A DNA stretch of 64,000 bases from Albifimbria verrucaria (Eukaryota > Ascomycota > Sordariomycetes > Hypocreales > Stachybotryaceae), in contig JAHREC010000011.1 in NCBI GenBank assembly GCA_020081605.1, forward strand, positions 3,472,001 to 3,536,000, in the 5' to 3' direction. The position numbers were made by a program, and so were the translations under genes. Positions 44,080 to 55,223 of this stretch are shown here, piece after piece; position 1 is the first letter of the stretch; the number at the start of each line of letters is the position of its first letter. A model generated the notes under the pieces. It made no database searches and had not been told where the DNA came from. It saw nothing but the letters and a program-made list of their open reading frames with translations.

Positions 44080-47000
44080 CGTTGCTTTGGAATGAGAATT
44101 CAAAAAGGGGCTGAATCTGAGTCGTGTGGTGTAGATTCGAATTATTAGGCGATATAAGTATCGAGCGAGTGGGCGCGTGTCAATATATTAAAAACAGAGA
44201 CAGGCACAAGAGTTGTTCAACGAGAGTATGCGGCTAAAAGCCAGAGTCGGGTTAAGAAAGATGCAGAAAGAGAAAGGCCGATCTTGTTCAGAAGAGCCAG
44301 ACGAGAGTTGTTATGAAGAGGAAAGAAGGGTAGCGAGATGAGAGCACCCGGCCCATGTTTTATTACTTGAGACGCCTATCCAACCCCATGGCAAGGGTGG
44401 TCCATGTCGAGGTTAGTCTCAGTCAGCCGAGCCCACGGACACCCCTGTCCACTTGGAGGTGGCTCGTTTTTTCTCTCTTTTTCCCTTACAGCATCCTTGC
44501 ACCCGTATTCTGCTAAAAATGCAGGGCGGATCCAACCAAGCAGCGTGCGTGGAGAAGGGTGAGACAGTGCCCCAGCCATCACGAGGCAGGGGGCCCAGAT
44601 TTGCGCGGCGCGGCTGGCGAACGCTCCCACCATCTCGCCGGAGAGCGCGAGGCCTGCATATTTTTGGGGCGGAGTGAGGAAGTGAGGAAGATGTCGCTGC
44701 TGTTGCTGCATGCGTCTCGGTCTTTTTTTCTCACATTGGGCACGAGTCTGGTGCAGCATCAGCAGACATTACGGTGGTAGCTAAGCATGGAAAGGGTCAT
44801 ATCAGGTAAGCAGAACCAGCAAACAGCGCCGTCGCATCTCTCCTGAGCAACGACTGGTCGCTAGCTGGTCTTAGTCGAGCGCTCTTGACCCGTCAGCTGG
44901 TGCACGTCAAACGGGCAGCCAGTCCATCGGCTACCAATCAATGGGGTGTGATCTTCAGGAGGGTGGTGCAGCGCTGAAGTCATTGTTGGACCCTTTGTGG
45001 GATGCTTTGGGTGGATGATTGGATGACATGGCTGGAGTGACAGTACGATCTTCACGACACGACACGGTGCTAGCCAGGGGCCGCATGCCAAGGACGTACA
45101 GTGCCAGGACGGGTGCACCACCAGAATGCTCCCACGGGACCCTGTGCCGGCCCAGGTAGGACTAGCGCGGAGGCTTGGCTCATTCAGGCACACGCACACA
45201 GCCAGTGGTTCCTGTAATTGGCAGGTATCGAGGAAATGAGGCCAAGGCTGTCCTAGGCTGTCCTAGGCCACTAGGTACTCGCTATTTCTCCTCCTGTTCC
45301 CCACGGTACAGGCTAGCAGCCCTCCCTACGGCACGCTACAGTGGAGTACCTCCTGCTGTTAGCACCGTCCATCTCCTTCCTCTCTCCTACGGTCGCCCTG
45401 TCTACTGAAACTCGGCGCTTCGAAACGTCACATCACTTCGTGTTGTTTTCTTTCTTGCCTGTGCGCTCAACCACCCCTTCGCTCCCCACCTCGTCAGCAC
45501 AGTCGCAGAATTACTTACACCAAGGATTACCGTACCGCACGAATGCAAGAGATCGTGGAACGTGGGCCGACATGGGGAGCGACGGCTCGGTTGAGCAACA
45601 CGAGAGGCAGAGCAACCCAACACGAGAGCACGTCGACCGAGCTACGGGCAGCATGAACGAGGCTAAACCTGCCCATGTGCCGACTTCCACGGGCTCCTCG
45701 GCATCCGAGCTGCTGGCTATCTATCTGTCTGGCCCTTCCCCAAGCCTAAGGGCATGGGCGGCCTGTGCCTCGTATTCCGGGGACGACCTTAGCAGGGTGG
45801 GCTGTGCTACAAGTGCCATAGGAAATAATCGCTAATTACAGTAGATTGATCGTGACTCAATTCGCCCACCGCCAAGCCCTAGCAAGCCTTCGTATTTCCC
45901 ACCGAGTCATTCCCCGTGAGGCTCTTTCCTATGGATCTCCGGCATCTCGTTTCCCCAATGTCGTCACTGAAGCCTGCTGCTCCATCTGCACCTCTTCGGA
46001 CATGACGATGATGCCTGGAGCTGGGCCCATCCCCACGCCCATGGCTCGACCCGGCCGGTGGAGGCTCTGCCACAATGCCATCTTCCCTACGGATCACCTA
46101 GCCGGGTCCAGCCCAGGCCATTCAGGGCTCGCCATGCCGACCGTGGATACCGACACGAACCACCGGGGCTCTTCTGCTTTGCCCATCGTGTTCGATGAGT
46201 CTATCGATCGGCCGCGCCTCCCTCCCACTTGCCGTTACTGAAAACCTGCCTTTGGTCAGTGATGCTAAATTTGTGCATCCGGCCCTGCCCACGGCTCGCC
46301 CCTTTCATCGCCAGTCCAAGACCCTGGTCCCTTGTCAGTGGCACTCTCTGATACGACAAGCCCTTACCATAACACCTCATAGGGCAGAACGCGATGTTAT
46401 GCAATGCACTCGAAACTGCCCCATGCTTCTAGTGCGCAAATGGGGCGGGATTAAACGACCGGGCTTTCGCCTCTGATCCCACTGGCAACCGCCCCATGCC
46501 GCATTTAGTCCCCTTTTATTCATTCATTTCCAATCGCACGCACCTGGCTCCATTGGGAATCATTGCGCTCTCGCCTACAGGATTGATGCGGCTCCGTCCA
46601 ACTTAATCTATCTTCTGGATATTACAAGGAACACATGTCACCCACCCATCGTAGATACCCATGTTTTTGCGCTCTTGCTCACGTAGCTAAATTTCAATTT
46701 CACTGTTCCACGGCGTGCAACAATGACCAGATTTGCCAAGTCTGCCCCGACCACCGTTTTCACAGCCTAGAAAATTCCAAGACATTGGCGGGGAGGGAGG
46801 CGTTCTGCGCGCACGCGTTCGGATTGACCGAGTTGAGCGCCCATGTCCTGCCTGCTTTGCGCCTCCTGGGCCAGGCCTCCCCAACATGCTACCGTCGAGA
46901 AGCGTCGATCAGTCTCCTGTTGTTTGATGATGCCTTGCAGGTTTGCCCACCGTAAAACTCGGCAGTCTCAAATCGATGAGCATCATCCCTGCAGAATCCT

Positions 47001-48587
47001 CGTGCTCTGTTGCGGATCTTACTGACGATACTGACATGTTACAGCCCCCAACAAGTGCCTACGACGCCGAGAGTTTTCTCCTCCTCGACCCAAATCGACA
47101 CTTTCAGGGTTGGATGGTCTTGGTCCTCGAGACGATGAATCAGAAGAAAGACGTCTCGGTGATTTATTCTGTAACACGTACCATGGTGAATCGCCGTTGG
47201 GTATTGTCTCTATATTTTAAGACCGTGCCACCACCTTCAGTTACCCACGGCCAACTTTTGCGGTAATAGTGTCTCAATTGTGTAGAAAAGTGCAGCACGG
47301 CGTATTTTTAGCCGCGTCGCTTTGTTAATTCCGACAACCCCAGGTCCGTCACAAAACTGATGCCGCCTGTCTCACACGCAGGTAAGACCGCTGTCCCCAA
47401 GGCCCGCAGTAACCATTCCAATACCGGGATCCCAATAGCAGCAATGCTATTGTCTCCGCAACGTCCACACCGATCGAAACGCTATCATGGTCGGAATTCA
47501 CCACGGACAGTGGGTTTGGCATGAACCGTTACACGAACGGTTTGATCGAACCGCCCTGGACGCTGCAGCCATGCTCCCGGCTGCGTGGGCACGGCGTACA
47601 GGATCGCCGTTTCACAACACCGTTAGCGCATGGGAACACAAGCACCTTGAACGGTGCAGCACAAACTTAACCGTCACACTGGTAAAAACGTCTGTGTGGT
47701 TTTTACGTTCCCCAGTGGTTCGTGGCAGTGGTTGCAGATCGACATCGCCTACGTGCGAGGGTAACGAGACGTTGGTGCATCGCGAATCATTGCCCATTCC
47801 CGCATAGTTGCGGACCGCTGTCAATTATGAAATTATGTGTTCATAGTTGATCCTTGAGAACGGTGTTTCCCGGCATAGCATACAGACATTATGCATTAAC
47901 GGCTTTCATTTGAAGTTTGCATATGAATATCATTTTGGAGAACCGATGATCTTGCATTCATTATTCATATACCAATTTTAATAAGCTAAACTTCTGGGGT
48001 TCCTTATTTTTGCATTCCTTTATTGCTCCGCTATTCTGTAGATCAGGTGTTGTACTTCCCGCTTGCCAGGATTCCGCCGTCTTGATAGGTGCTCAGTTGT
48101 TGAAGTTTAGTGAGATGTGTTGACGTTGCGTCATGAAGTCTACACATAACCAGGTTCAATGGTATTCATTCGCCAAAAATCTCTATATTCAACAAAGGAG
48201 CCGATTCTAAACCCGCAATACAACCAGGTCTGTTGGCTATAATTCAGACGTTGATTTCAGGCTGCAAGGCTGCAACTTGAGATACGGTGGTTGCCTAGTT
48301 GGTTGTTGACTGTTGGCTCTGCGAAACACACTCATTCTCGCCGTCAACCTCGGTGAATTGCATTACAAAGTCCCTTTCCAAATGTGTTGGTTATCAAATC
48401 TATATTTATCCACCTCATTGCCAGGCCCTCGTTGAAAAGAATGAAATAGTGGGCAAGCCGCATCGCCCGTGCCAGCTTATATGCACTAACTTCCATCCCA
48501 CATCCCCGCATTGCTGCTCTTACATCACAGTTGCTTTGTTTACTTCACAACATCGACGTTGCTATTCTGAACATCTCCTCCGTAGCC
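44080..48587. other. 4.5-kb stretch with no confirmed gene
   Basis: Between divergent Crh and sirtuin genes. The 45.3-47.3 kb part is relatively GC-rich and contains frames of 90-160 codons on the plus strand (for example one entered at an ATG near 45572), but none matches a family. It may be a long leader, a non-coding transcript, or a poorly conserved gene broken by indels. A cluster of inverted CGG/CCG triplets lies at 47524-47553. Confidence 0.35.
47524..47553. promoter_or_regulatory. Inverted CCG/CGG triplet cluster (possible Zn2Cys6 site)
   Basis: AACCGTT-N5-AACGGTT is immediately followed by a partner AACCG, producing CCG-N9-CGG and CGG-N10-CCG. The latter spacing is that recognised by Put3-type binuclear zinc-cluster regulators. 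It lies about 1 kb upstream of the sirtuin start. Prediction from spacing only. Confidence 0.3.
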
Positions 48588-49674
48588 ATGGCGCCGCACA
48601 ACGATGTCGCAGCTCTTCATGAGGTCCTCCGAAACAGTCGTCGGATCATGGCCCTATGTGGGGCCGGCCTGTCCGCCTCCTCCGGCCTGCCGACCTTCCG
48701 AGGCGCCGGTGGCCTCTGGCGCAACTATGAGGCCACTTCGCTGGCGACAATGGAAGCCTTCAAGGCCGACCCAGGCCTCGTCTGGCTATTCTACGGGTAC
48801 CGTAGACATATGTCGCTAAGCGTAAAACCCAACGCTGCTCATTACGCACTTGCTGCTCTAGCGCGTCAGAAGCAGCAAGAATTCTTATGCTTGACGCAGA
48901 ACGTTGATAGTACGTACCCAGTTTCACAAGTAATACACATCATCAACTTCGCTGCTCGCTTAAAAATCCGAACCTCGTGCTTACACCATCACAGACTTGT
49001 CGCAGAGGGCCGGCCATCCACCCGAATACTTACGCCGACTTCATGGCTCGCTGTTTGACATCACTTGCGACAACCCCTTTGTGACTGGGTTCAACACGAT
49101 AACACCGATGATCCTTTCTGCCCTGCTCTTGCGCCTGCATCAGTCGACGTGCCTCCGGGTGAGAAGCTGGCTCTGCTAGACCCCGAACATCCAATTGAGA
49201 GGATCCCCAAAGAGGAGCTACCACAATGTCCTCAGTGCAAAAACGGACTACAAAGGCCTGGAGTTGTTTGGTTTGGAGAAGCTTTAGACGATGCCATGCT
49301 TCATGACATAGATAAGTGGATGTTTGAGGGCAAGGTGGTGAGTATTTGGAACAACTTCTGGCTGAAGACCATCAACGCGTTCGCTAGGCTAACTGTAGAA
49401 TTTCATTCAGGACCTCATTTTTGTTATTGGCACCTCTGCGCAAGTCTATCCCGCCGCCGGGTATATAGGAAAGGCGAAGAGGCTGGGAGCTCGCGTCGTC
49501 ACTGTTAACCCGGAGGCTGAAGACTTGGCAGAACTGTACAAAGTAAAGCCCGGAGACTTTGCCTTCGGTCAGGATGCTGCAAAGTATCTACCCATCTTAC
49601 TGGAGCCTATCATCGGGAAGCTTCAGGCGGATAACACATTCAGGAAGGCCGATGAGGAGGCTGGGCCGGCATAG
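48588..49674 (+). CDS. Class III sirtuin (SIRT5-like NAD-dependent protein deacylase)
   Basis: Exons are 48588-48909, 48995-49337 and 49411-49674. The NAD-binding start is IMALCGAGLSASSGLPTFRG. LTQNVDNLSQRAGH spans splice 1, then the catalytic His in RRLHGSLFDI. The zinc cysteines are C-x4-C after FDIT and CPQC further on. RPGVVWFGEAL and VIGTSAQVYPAAGYIG complete the Rossmann fold. The FYGYRR segment at residues 68-73 carries Tyr69 and Arg72, placed as Tyr102/Arg105 of human SIRT5, the pair that selects succinyl/malonyl/glutaryl-lysine. Such an activity is therefore likely, not proven. One C is missing near 49075 (CDN-PLCDWVQHDN). With it the CDS is 930 nt, 309 residues. Confidence 0.93.
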
Positions 49675-50140
49675 GTTAGCTCATTTAAAGATTCAATGTA
49701 GGGAGCCCAAGATAGCGTTTGGGACTTATACTTCGGGTGGCTTTGCCTGTCGCCGACAGCGGAGCCCTTTTCATGATTAAGTCGTATGGCGCGCTGGTTG
49801 TGAACCTACTCGGTGTCTGACGCAAAGATAATGATGTTTCTTCTCTGTAGTATTCAATCAGGGCACCTGCCATTCTCGTTGAGCGGGGTTGGCGATCTTC
49901 GGCACATACTGTCATGAATTCCAGCACTCTTCACGTCATCACAGCACTGTACTACGGTCTTTGGACATGCACATGCCCTAGAATGTTACCTTAAATTGGT
50001 CCACGTTACATCGAGGGGTCCCATGTGTATCGTTGAATGGTAGTATATAAGCAAGCAAAAGCAAGTAGCATTCCAAAGTGCCTATCATAGAAAACAAAAT
50101 AACAGGGTTCAGACAATTCTGCTTTGAAACACTCGAAACG
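49675..50140. other. Intergenic spacer
   Basis: 466 bp between the sirtuin stop and the GH92 start; both genes run rightward. Presumably contains the GH92 promoter; a TATATAAG word lies at about 50043. Confidence 0.45.
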
Positions 50141-52589
50141 ATGAAACCTATATCATTGTTTCTCACCGCTCGAACAGTTCTACTGGCCGCAGCAGCGGAA
50201 GTTGATATCCTCTCTTTCATTGATCCGTTGATTGGTACCACAAATGGCGGCAACGTCTTCGCTGGAGCGACACTGCCGTATGGCCTTGCCAAGGCTGTCG
50301 CTGATGTAGACGGCCAGAATACTGGTGGTTTTGGCATGGATGGTAGCAATGTCACCGGCTTCTCAATCCTTCATGATAGCGGGTCGGGCGGAAACCCGAG
50401 TCTCGGCAACTTTCCACTCTTTCCACAGCTCTGTCCGGATGATGAGCTGAACAACTGCATGTATCGCATTGACGATCGGAAAGTCCATTACGACTTGGAA
50501 TCAGTGGTTGCGGAGCCTGGTTATTTTGCCTTGACGCTCGACTCGGGAATCAAGGCGGAGACGACAGTTTCGGAGCATGCAGCACTTTTCCGATTCACAT
50601 TTCCCAGCAACGATATTCACCCTCACATCCTCTTGGATCTGACAGACCTTTGGAAGAGTCGACAGAATGCATCTATCAGTGTGCACCCAGAGTCAGGCAG
50701 AATGGTTGGAAACGGAACATTCCTCCCAAGCTTTGGCGCAGGATACTATACGGCTTACTTCTGTGTTGATTTCTTCGGAGCAGAGGTCTTTGACGCTGGC
50801 GTATGGAGCAATAACAGAGCAGGCACTGAACCAAAGGAGATGTTCATCACTCGTGGGTTTAACCTATTCTATGCTGAGGGTGGTGGATTTGTGCGATTCA
50901 ACCAACCAAGCGATGGCGCTGTAACAGCTCGAGTGGGTGTTAGTTTCATCAGCAGTGCTCAAGCTTGCCAAAACGCTGAGAGCGAGATACCATCACCTCT
51001 TGAAGATTTTTCAGTGCTGGTGGATACTGCGAAAACGTCATGGAGAGAAAAGCTTAGTCCCATCTCTGTAAAAGAGACCGGCGTATCGGAGGATCTTCTC
51101 AAGAGCTTTTGGAGTGGTGTTTACCGCAATATGATCTCGCCTCAAAACTGGACGGGAGAGAATCCTCACTGGGACAGTGGAATCCCATACTTTGATTCGT
51201 TTTATTGGTAAGAGCAATGTTCTGTCTCATCTCATGCTGGACTCAACTGACGTGAGATGCAGCATTTGGGACAGCTTCCGTGTGCAACATCCTCTACTTA
51301 CCATCATAGATCCCGAGGCCCAAACACAAATGGTGCGGTCCCTTCTAGATATATACGAACATGAGGGCTGGCTGCCCGATTGCCACATGTCCCTTTGTAA
51401 CGGCTGGACGCAAGGCGGATCTAATGCCGACGTTGTATTGGTGGATGCATACGTCAAAAACTTAAGCAGCACAATCGACTGGGATCTTGCCTTAGAAGCC
51501 ATTATAGTGGACGCCGAGAAAGAACCTCTAGAATGGTCATTCCATGGACGGGGTGGGCTTCAAAGCTGGAAGACTCTCGACTACATACCGTATCTGGATT
51601 TTGATCCGTTTGGATTTGGCACCAACTCCCGAAGCGTATCTCGAACGTTGGAGTATGCTTATGATGACTTCTGTCTCGCTTCTCTTGCTGAGGGCTTGGG
51701 ACAGCCTGATGTTCATGACAAATACATACAACGAAGCATGAACTGGCGGAATATATGGAGGGAGGATCAGACATCCACCATCAACGGTGAGGATACGGGT
51801 TTCGTCGGGTTCTTCCAGCCCAAATTCCTCAACGGCACATGGGGTTTCCAAGACCCTATAGCCTGCTCAGCACTATCAGGCTGGTGCTCTCTCACTAGCA
51901 ACCCTAGCGAGACGTTTGAAGCCAGTATCTGGCAATATTTGTTGTAAGTTTTTATATAAGACGAATATGTCCGGCAATGCTTGTTGCTAAAACTCATTCA
52001 GCTTCGTTCCCCATGCTGTCTCGTCTCTCATTTCTCTTACGGGTGGAGACGATGATTTCATTTCCCGTCTGGACTTCTTCCATACCTCTGGGTTAGCAGA
52101 CATCTCCAATGAGCCAGTGTTCCTTACTGTCTTCCTGTACCACTACGCTGGCCGACCGTCATTATCAGCGCAACGCATCCACACATATATCCCATCATCC
52201 TTCAACTCAACCTGGGGTGGACTTCCTGGAAACGATGACTCTGGAGCAATGGGCTCCTTTTTCTTTTCTCCGTGATTGGGCTATTCCCAGTCGCGGGACA
52301 AAATGTCTATCTTATTACTCCTCCATTCTTCGAAGAGGTAAGTATAACCAGCCCAGCTACAGGGAAAACAGCAACAATCAGAAATATCGGGTTTGATTCC
52401 AACTACGAAGCACTCCACGTGCAAAACGCAACTGTAAACGGCAAACCTTGGACGAAGTCATGGATTGGGCATGAGTTCTTCACGGAAGGATGGACGCTTG
52501 AACTTACCCTAGGTAATAAGGAGTCAGGCTGGGGACAGCACCAGAAGATAGGCCACCCAGCTGGGGGCATATTGATCATTCCACGCTAG
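50141..52589 (+). CDS. Secreted GH92 family alpha-mannosidase
   Basis: A calcium-dependent exo-acting alpha-mannosidase (often alpha-1,2) on N-glycans or fungal mannans. The start ATG at 50141 was chosen because it opens a signal peptide (MKPISLFLTARTVLLAAAA). An upstream start candidate at 50078 would bury it. Exons are 50141-51207, 51263-51943 and 52002-52589, with introns of 55 and 58 nt. Family landmarks are DPLIGTTNGGNVFAGATLPY, GFSILHDSGSGGNPSLGNFP, the splice-spanning FDSFYCIWDSFRVQHPLL, DCHMSLCNGWTQGGSNAD, and the C-terminal GLPGNDDSGAMGS and NVYLITPPFFEEV. A T run near 52260 is one base short. With that base the CDS is 2337 nt, 778 residues. Several NxS/T sites fit secretion. Confidence 0.93.
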
Positions 52590-52728
52590 ATTTATAGGAG
52601 ATTTGACATTAACTAGCGAATGAATTCGTGATAAATCAATGTCAAAAATAGTGCAGGTCATCCTAGGAGTCCGCCCTCAGACATTGTCACTAGGTTGAGA
52701 GTAGCTCGTGAGGAGTTCAAGTGTCCAA

Positions 52729-52810
52729 GCGTAATTGGTTTAGTGGTAAAATTCTCCGTTGCCATCCGTGTAACGTCAGGGAGCCCTGGGTTCGATTCCC
52801 AGATTACGCA
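52729..52810 (+). tRNA. tRNA-Gly (GCC) with short intron
   Basis: Acceptor GCGTAAT pairs with ATTACGC. The D arm is GTTTAGTGGTAAAAT, as in fungal Gly-GCC. Anticodon loop TTGCCA carries GCC. The T arm is CTGGG-TTCGATT-CCCAG. An 11-nt intron follows position 37 (about 52766-52776; its exact ends are ambiguous by one base). The 3' anticodon stem as printed leaves one C-A mismatch. A T-rich terminator follows. Confidence 0.9.
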
Positions 52811-53010
52811 TATTCTTTTATTTTTGCTTCACTATTGTGCAATAGTATCCATTCTTTTTGCTCGTCGCTAATTAACACGTTGTTGGTGTGGTGGTGAGTG
52901 AGGTTGTTGGTGGTTAGGCCAGTTGCTGTTGACAATGATCAGTCTAGTGCATTTTGAGCGTAGGGAACATACATAGGCTTCGTTAAGATCAGCTCTCCCA
53001 ACCTCAGTAA

Positions 53011-53091
53011 GGCAGAGTGCCAGAGTGGTTAATGGGTATGACTAGAAATCATATGGCTTCGGCCGCATAGGTTCAAATCCTGTCTCTGTCG
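53011..53091 (+). tRNA. tRNA-Ser (AGA)
   Basis: Class II tRNA. The acceptor GGCAGAG pairs with CTCTGTC, with one G-T. The anticodon stem encloses loop CTAGAAA with anticodon AGA. The long variable arm is TGGCTTCGGCC. The T loop is TTCAAAT. No intron is evident. It lies 200 bp downstream of tRNA-Gly in the same direction. Confidence 0.92.
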
Positions 53092-53644
53092 AGGAATTTA
53101 TCTTTTTGACTCCGAATGCTATTGAATTATCTCAACTTTGCAGCTTCATGGGTGTCATGATATTTCTGTGCATCTGCTTTATTTATGGCTTTCTTTTTGT
53201 CGCCTAGGATTACAGACACATTGTGTCAGATTTCACCCACAGGGTAGTAAGCAATGTACCGCGACAGGCACCTGTTTAGTGCAATTATGATTAAAAGCTG
53301 GCTGCGCCAACTTCACATGTAATCAGAAAGCACAAGAACGATATTCAATACTCAATACCCGATCGCCAAGGCGTAGAATGCTTCTTACACCTACAATCCT
53401 TGATACCAACAGTCATCTTGCCAAGGTGCTAGTTGAGCAATACATCATGAGGGAGGTTCACTAATCGGGCTCTTATCAAGCAAGCCACCCCACCAACCCT
53501 GAAGATCAGCCATGGAGCAACTCTACATCATCCTCCAACAACATCTCCCCAACTCAAACCAGGCATCTACACAGGATAACTGCAGGTCGCGTCGACTGAA
53601 CCTAGCTCCAGTCTCCCAAACGCCCGCAAACGAACTCGCCCACC
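53092..53644. other. Intergenic spacer
   Basis: Starts with the T-rich terminator after tRNA-Ser and ends in the leader of the splicing-factor gene. Nothing else seen. Confidence 0.5.
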
Positions 53645-54701
53645 ATGCAGGGCTTCAACATGGGACGCTACGTCCCGCCAGACCTTGAGGGCACCACGAC
53701 GGCCAACAAAATCCACAAGAAGCATGCGCTCGGCTCCCGCGCCTCCAAGCTCGCCTCGCATGGCATCCTCACCGTCCGCTTCGAGATGCCCTTCCCATCT
53801 GGTGCGGCTCCTGCCCGAAGCCCACCGTCATCGGCCAGGGCGTGCGCTTCAACGCCGAGAAGAAGAAGGTCGGCAACTACTTCACCACCCCCATCTGGAG
53901 CTTCCGCTTCCGCCATGCGGACTGTGGCGGCGCCATCGAGATGCGCACCGACCCCAAGAATACGGCCTACGTCGTCGTCGAGGGCGCCACCAAGCGGGAC
54001 ACCGGCCCCGGCGACGCCGCGGAGCCTGCCGAGGGCGGCCTCCCCACTGACGGACGAGGAGCGCGAGGCCCTCCGCAAGAACGCCTTCGCCAGCCTCGAG
54101 CGCACCATCGAGGACCGCAAGCAGCTCGAACGTGCTGCGGACCGCATCCAGGATCTCGCCGCGCTGTCCGCGCGCCAATGGGACGACCCGTACGCCCAGA
54201 ACCAGCGCCTACGGAAGGCCTTCCGAGTGGGCAGGAAGGAAAGGGAGCGCGAGGCCGCCGCCACGGAAGATCTGAAAGACAGGATGGGCCTCGGCATCGA
54301 CCTGCTCCCTGCTAACGAGGACGACGCCCGACGAGCCGCCCTCGTGGACTTTGCACCGGTCCTCGAAGAAGAAGGGAACGGCGCTCGCACGGGGAGGAAG
54401 CTCTCGTAAAGCCGCTGTTTGCGACCGCGCGGACAACACCGGCGCGGTCCGGGGCCGTCTCAAGGCTGAGAAGCAGGCCGCCGAGCGCAAAAGTAACTTT
54501 GCCACTGAGGTTATGGGGAACACACGGGCGTCGCAGGATCCCTTCCTGAACGACACCCGCAGCCTAGAGTCTAAGCCACCCGCTCGTCTGCCGGGTGTTA
54601 AGAGGAAACGGGCGACAGAAGCAGAGGTCGAGCCGCCTGCCAAAGCGACTGTCCAGGAGTCAACAGCCACCACCAGCCTGGTGAACTATGACTCCGACTA
54701 A
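53645..54701 (+). CDS. CCDC130/Saf4-type splicing factor (YJU2/CWC16 family)
   Basis: A nuclear spliceosome-associated protein of the CWC16 family. Starts MQGFNMGRYVPPDLEGT, then KKHALGSRASKLASHGIL, TVRFEMPF. The next frame continues IWCGSCPKPTVIGQGVRFNA, EKKKVGNYFTTPIWSFRFRH, ADCGGAIEMRTDPKNTAYVV. The paired cysteines form the zinc site. The C-terminal half is a charged coiled-coil (EEREALRKNAFASLERTIED), then RQWDDPYAQNQRLRKAFR, ending SLVNYDSD. Three frame changes: near 53793 (one base lost in FEMPFAIWC), near 54045 and near 54410. The last two need two lost bases or one extra each. Such a conserved factor is unlikely to be a pseudogene. GC-rich, no intron. Confidence 0.87.
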
Positions 54702-55223
54702 CCGAAGGTGTACTACAACTCTGCCATTACGGATTTGGGCACGAGGTCATGTTATTACGATATTTAGTATTAGATACCCCCATGGTCAAGGCGTTTATGA
54801 TGTATAATTTCAAATGAGATAGATTCTGCATCCGGGTCTGGCTATAAACTATTACGCTCAGCCCGGCATTCTCATGTACATGTTATTTGTTTCCATAATC
54901 CAACAAGTCATACTACCCAGTCCAACGTGAGCCTTGGCAGCTCTAGGCCAGGGCTCATACAACCCCTCCGATTTGCGCTTGTCTGTCCATTCTGAGAGTC
55001 TGGTGCCCAGAGGAGCCTGCCACCACGAGCCCAAAACCATGTTAACATTCAAAATACGATTGCTCTGTCTGCGGTCAACGACCGTCAGATAGGCATAGAC
55101 CCTCATCCGGAACGACCGGTCCCTGCCGTGCCCCTGCGTTATCATGTCCGAAATACCTGTGACGCCGTCAAGAAAGTAAACGCCTGTCATGCTTCAACTG
55201 TAAACATCCGCTCAGGTATCCAG
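54702..55223. other. Spacer between convergent genes
   Basis: 522 bp between two 3' ends. No gene recognised. Confidence 0.5.
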
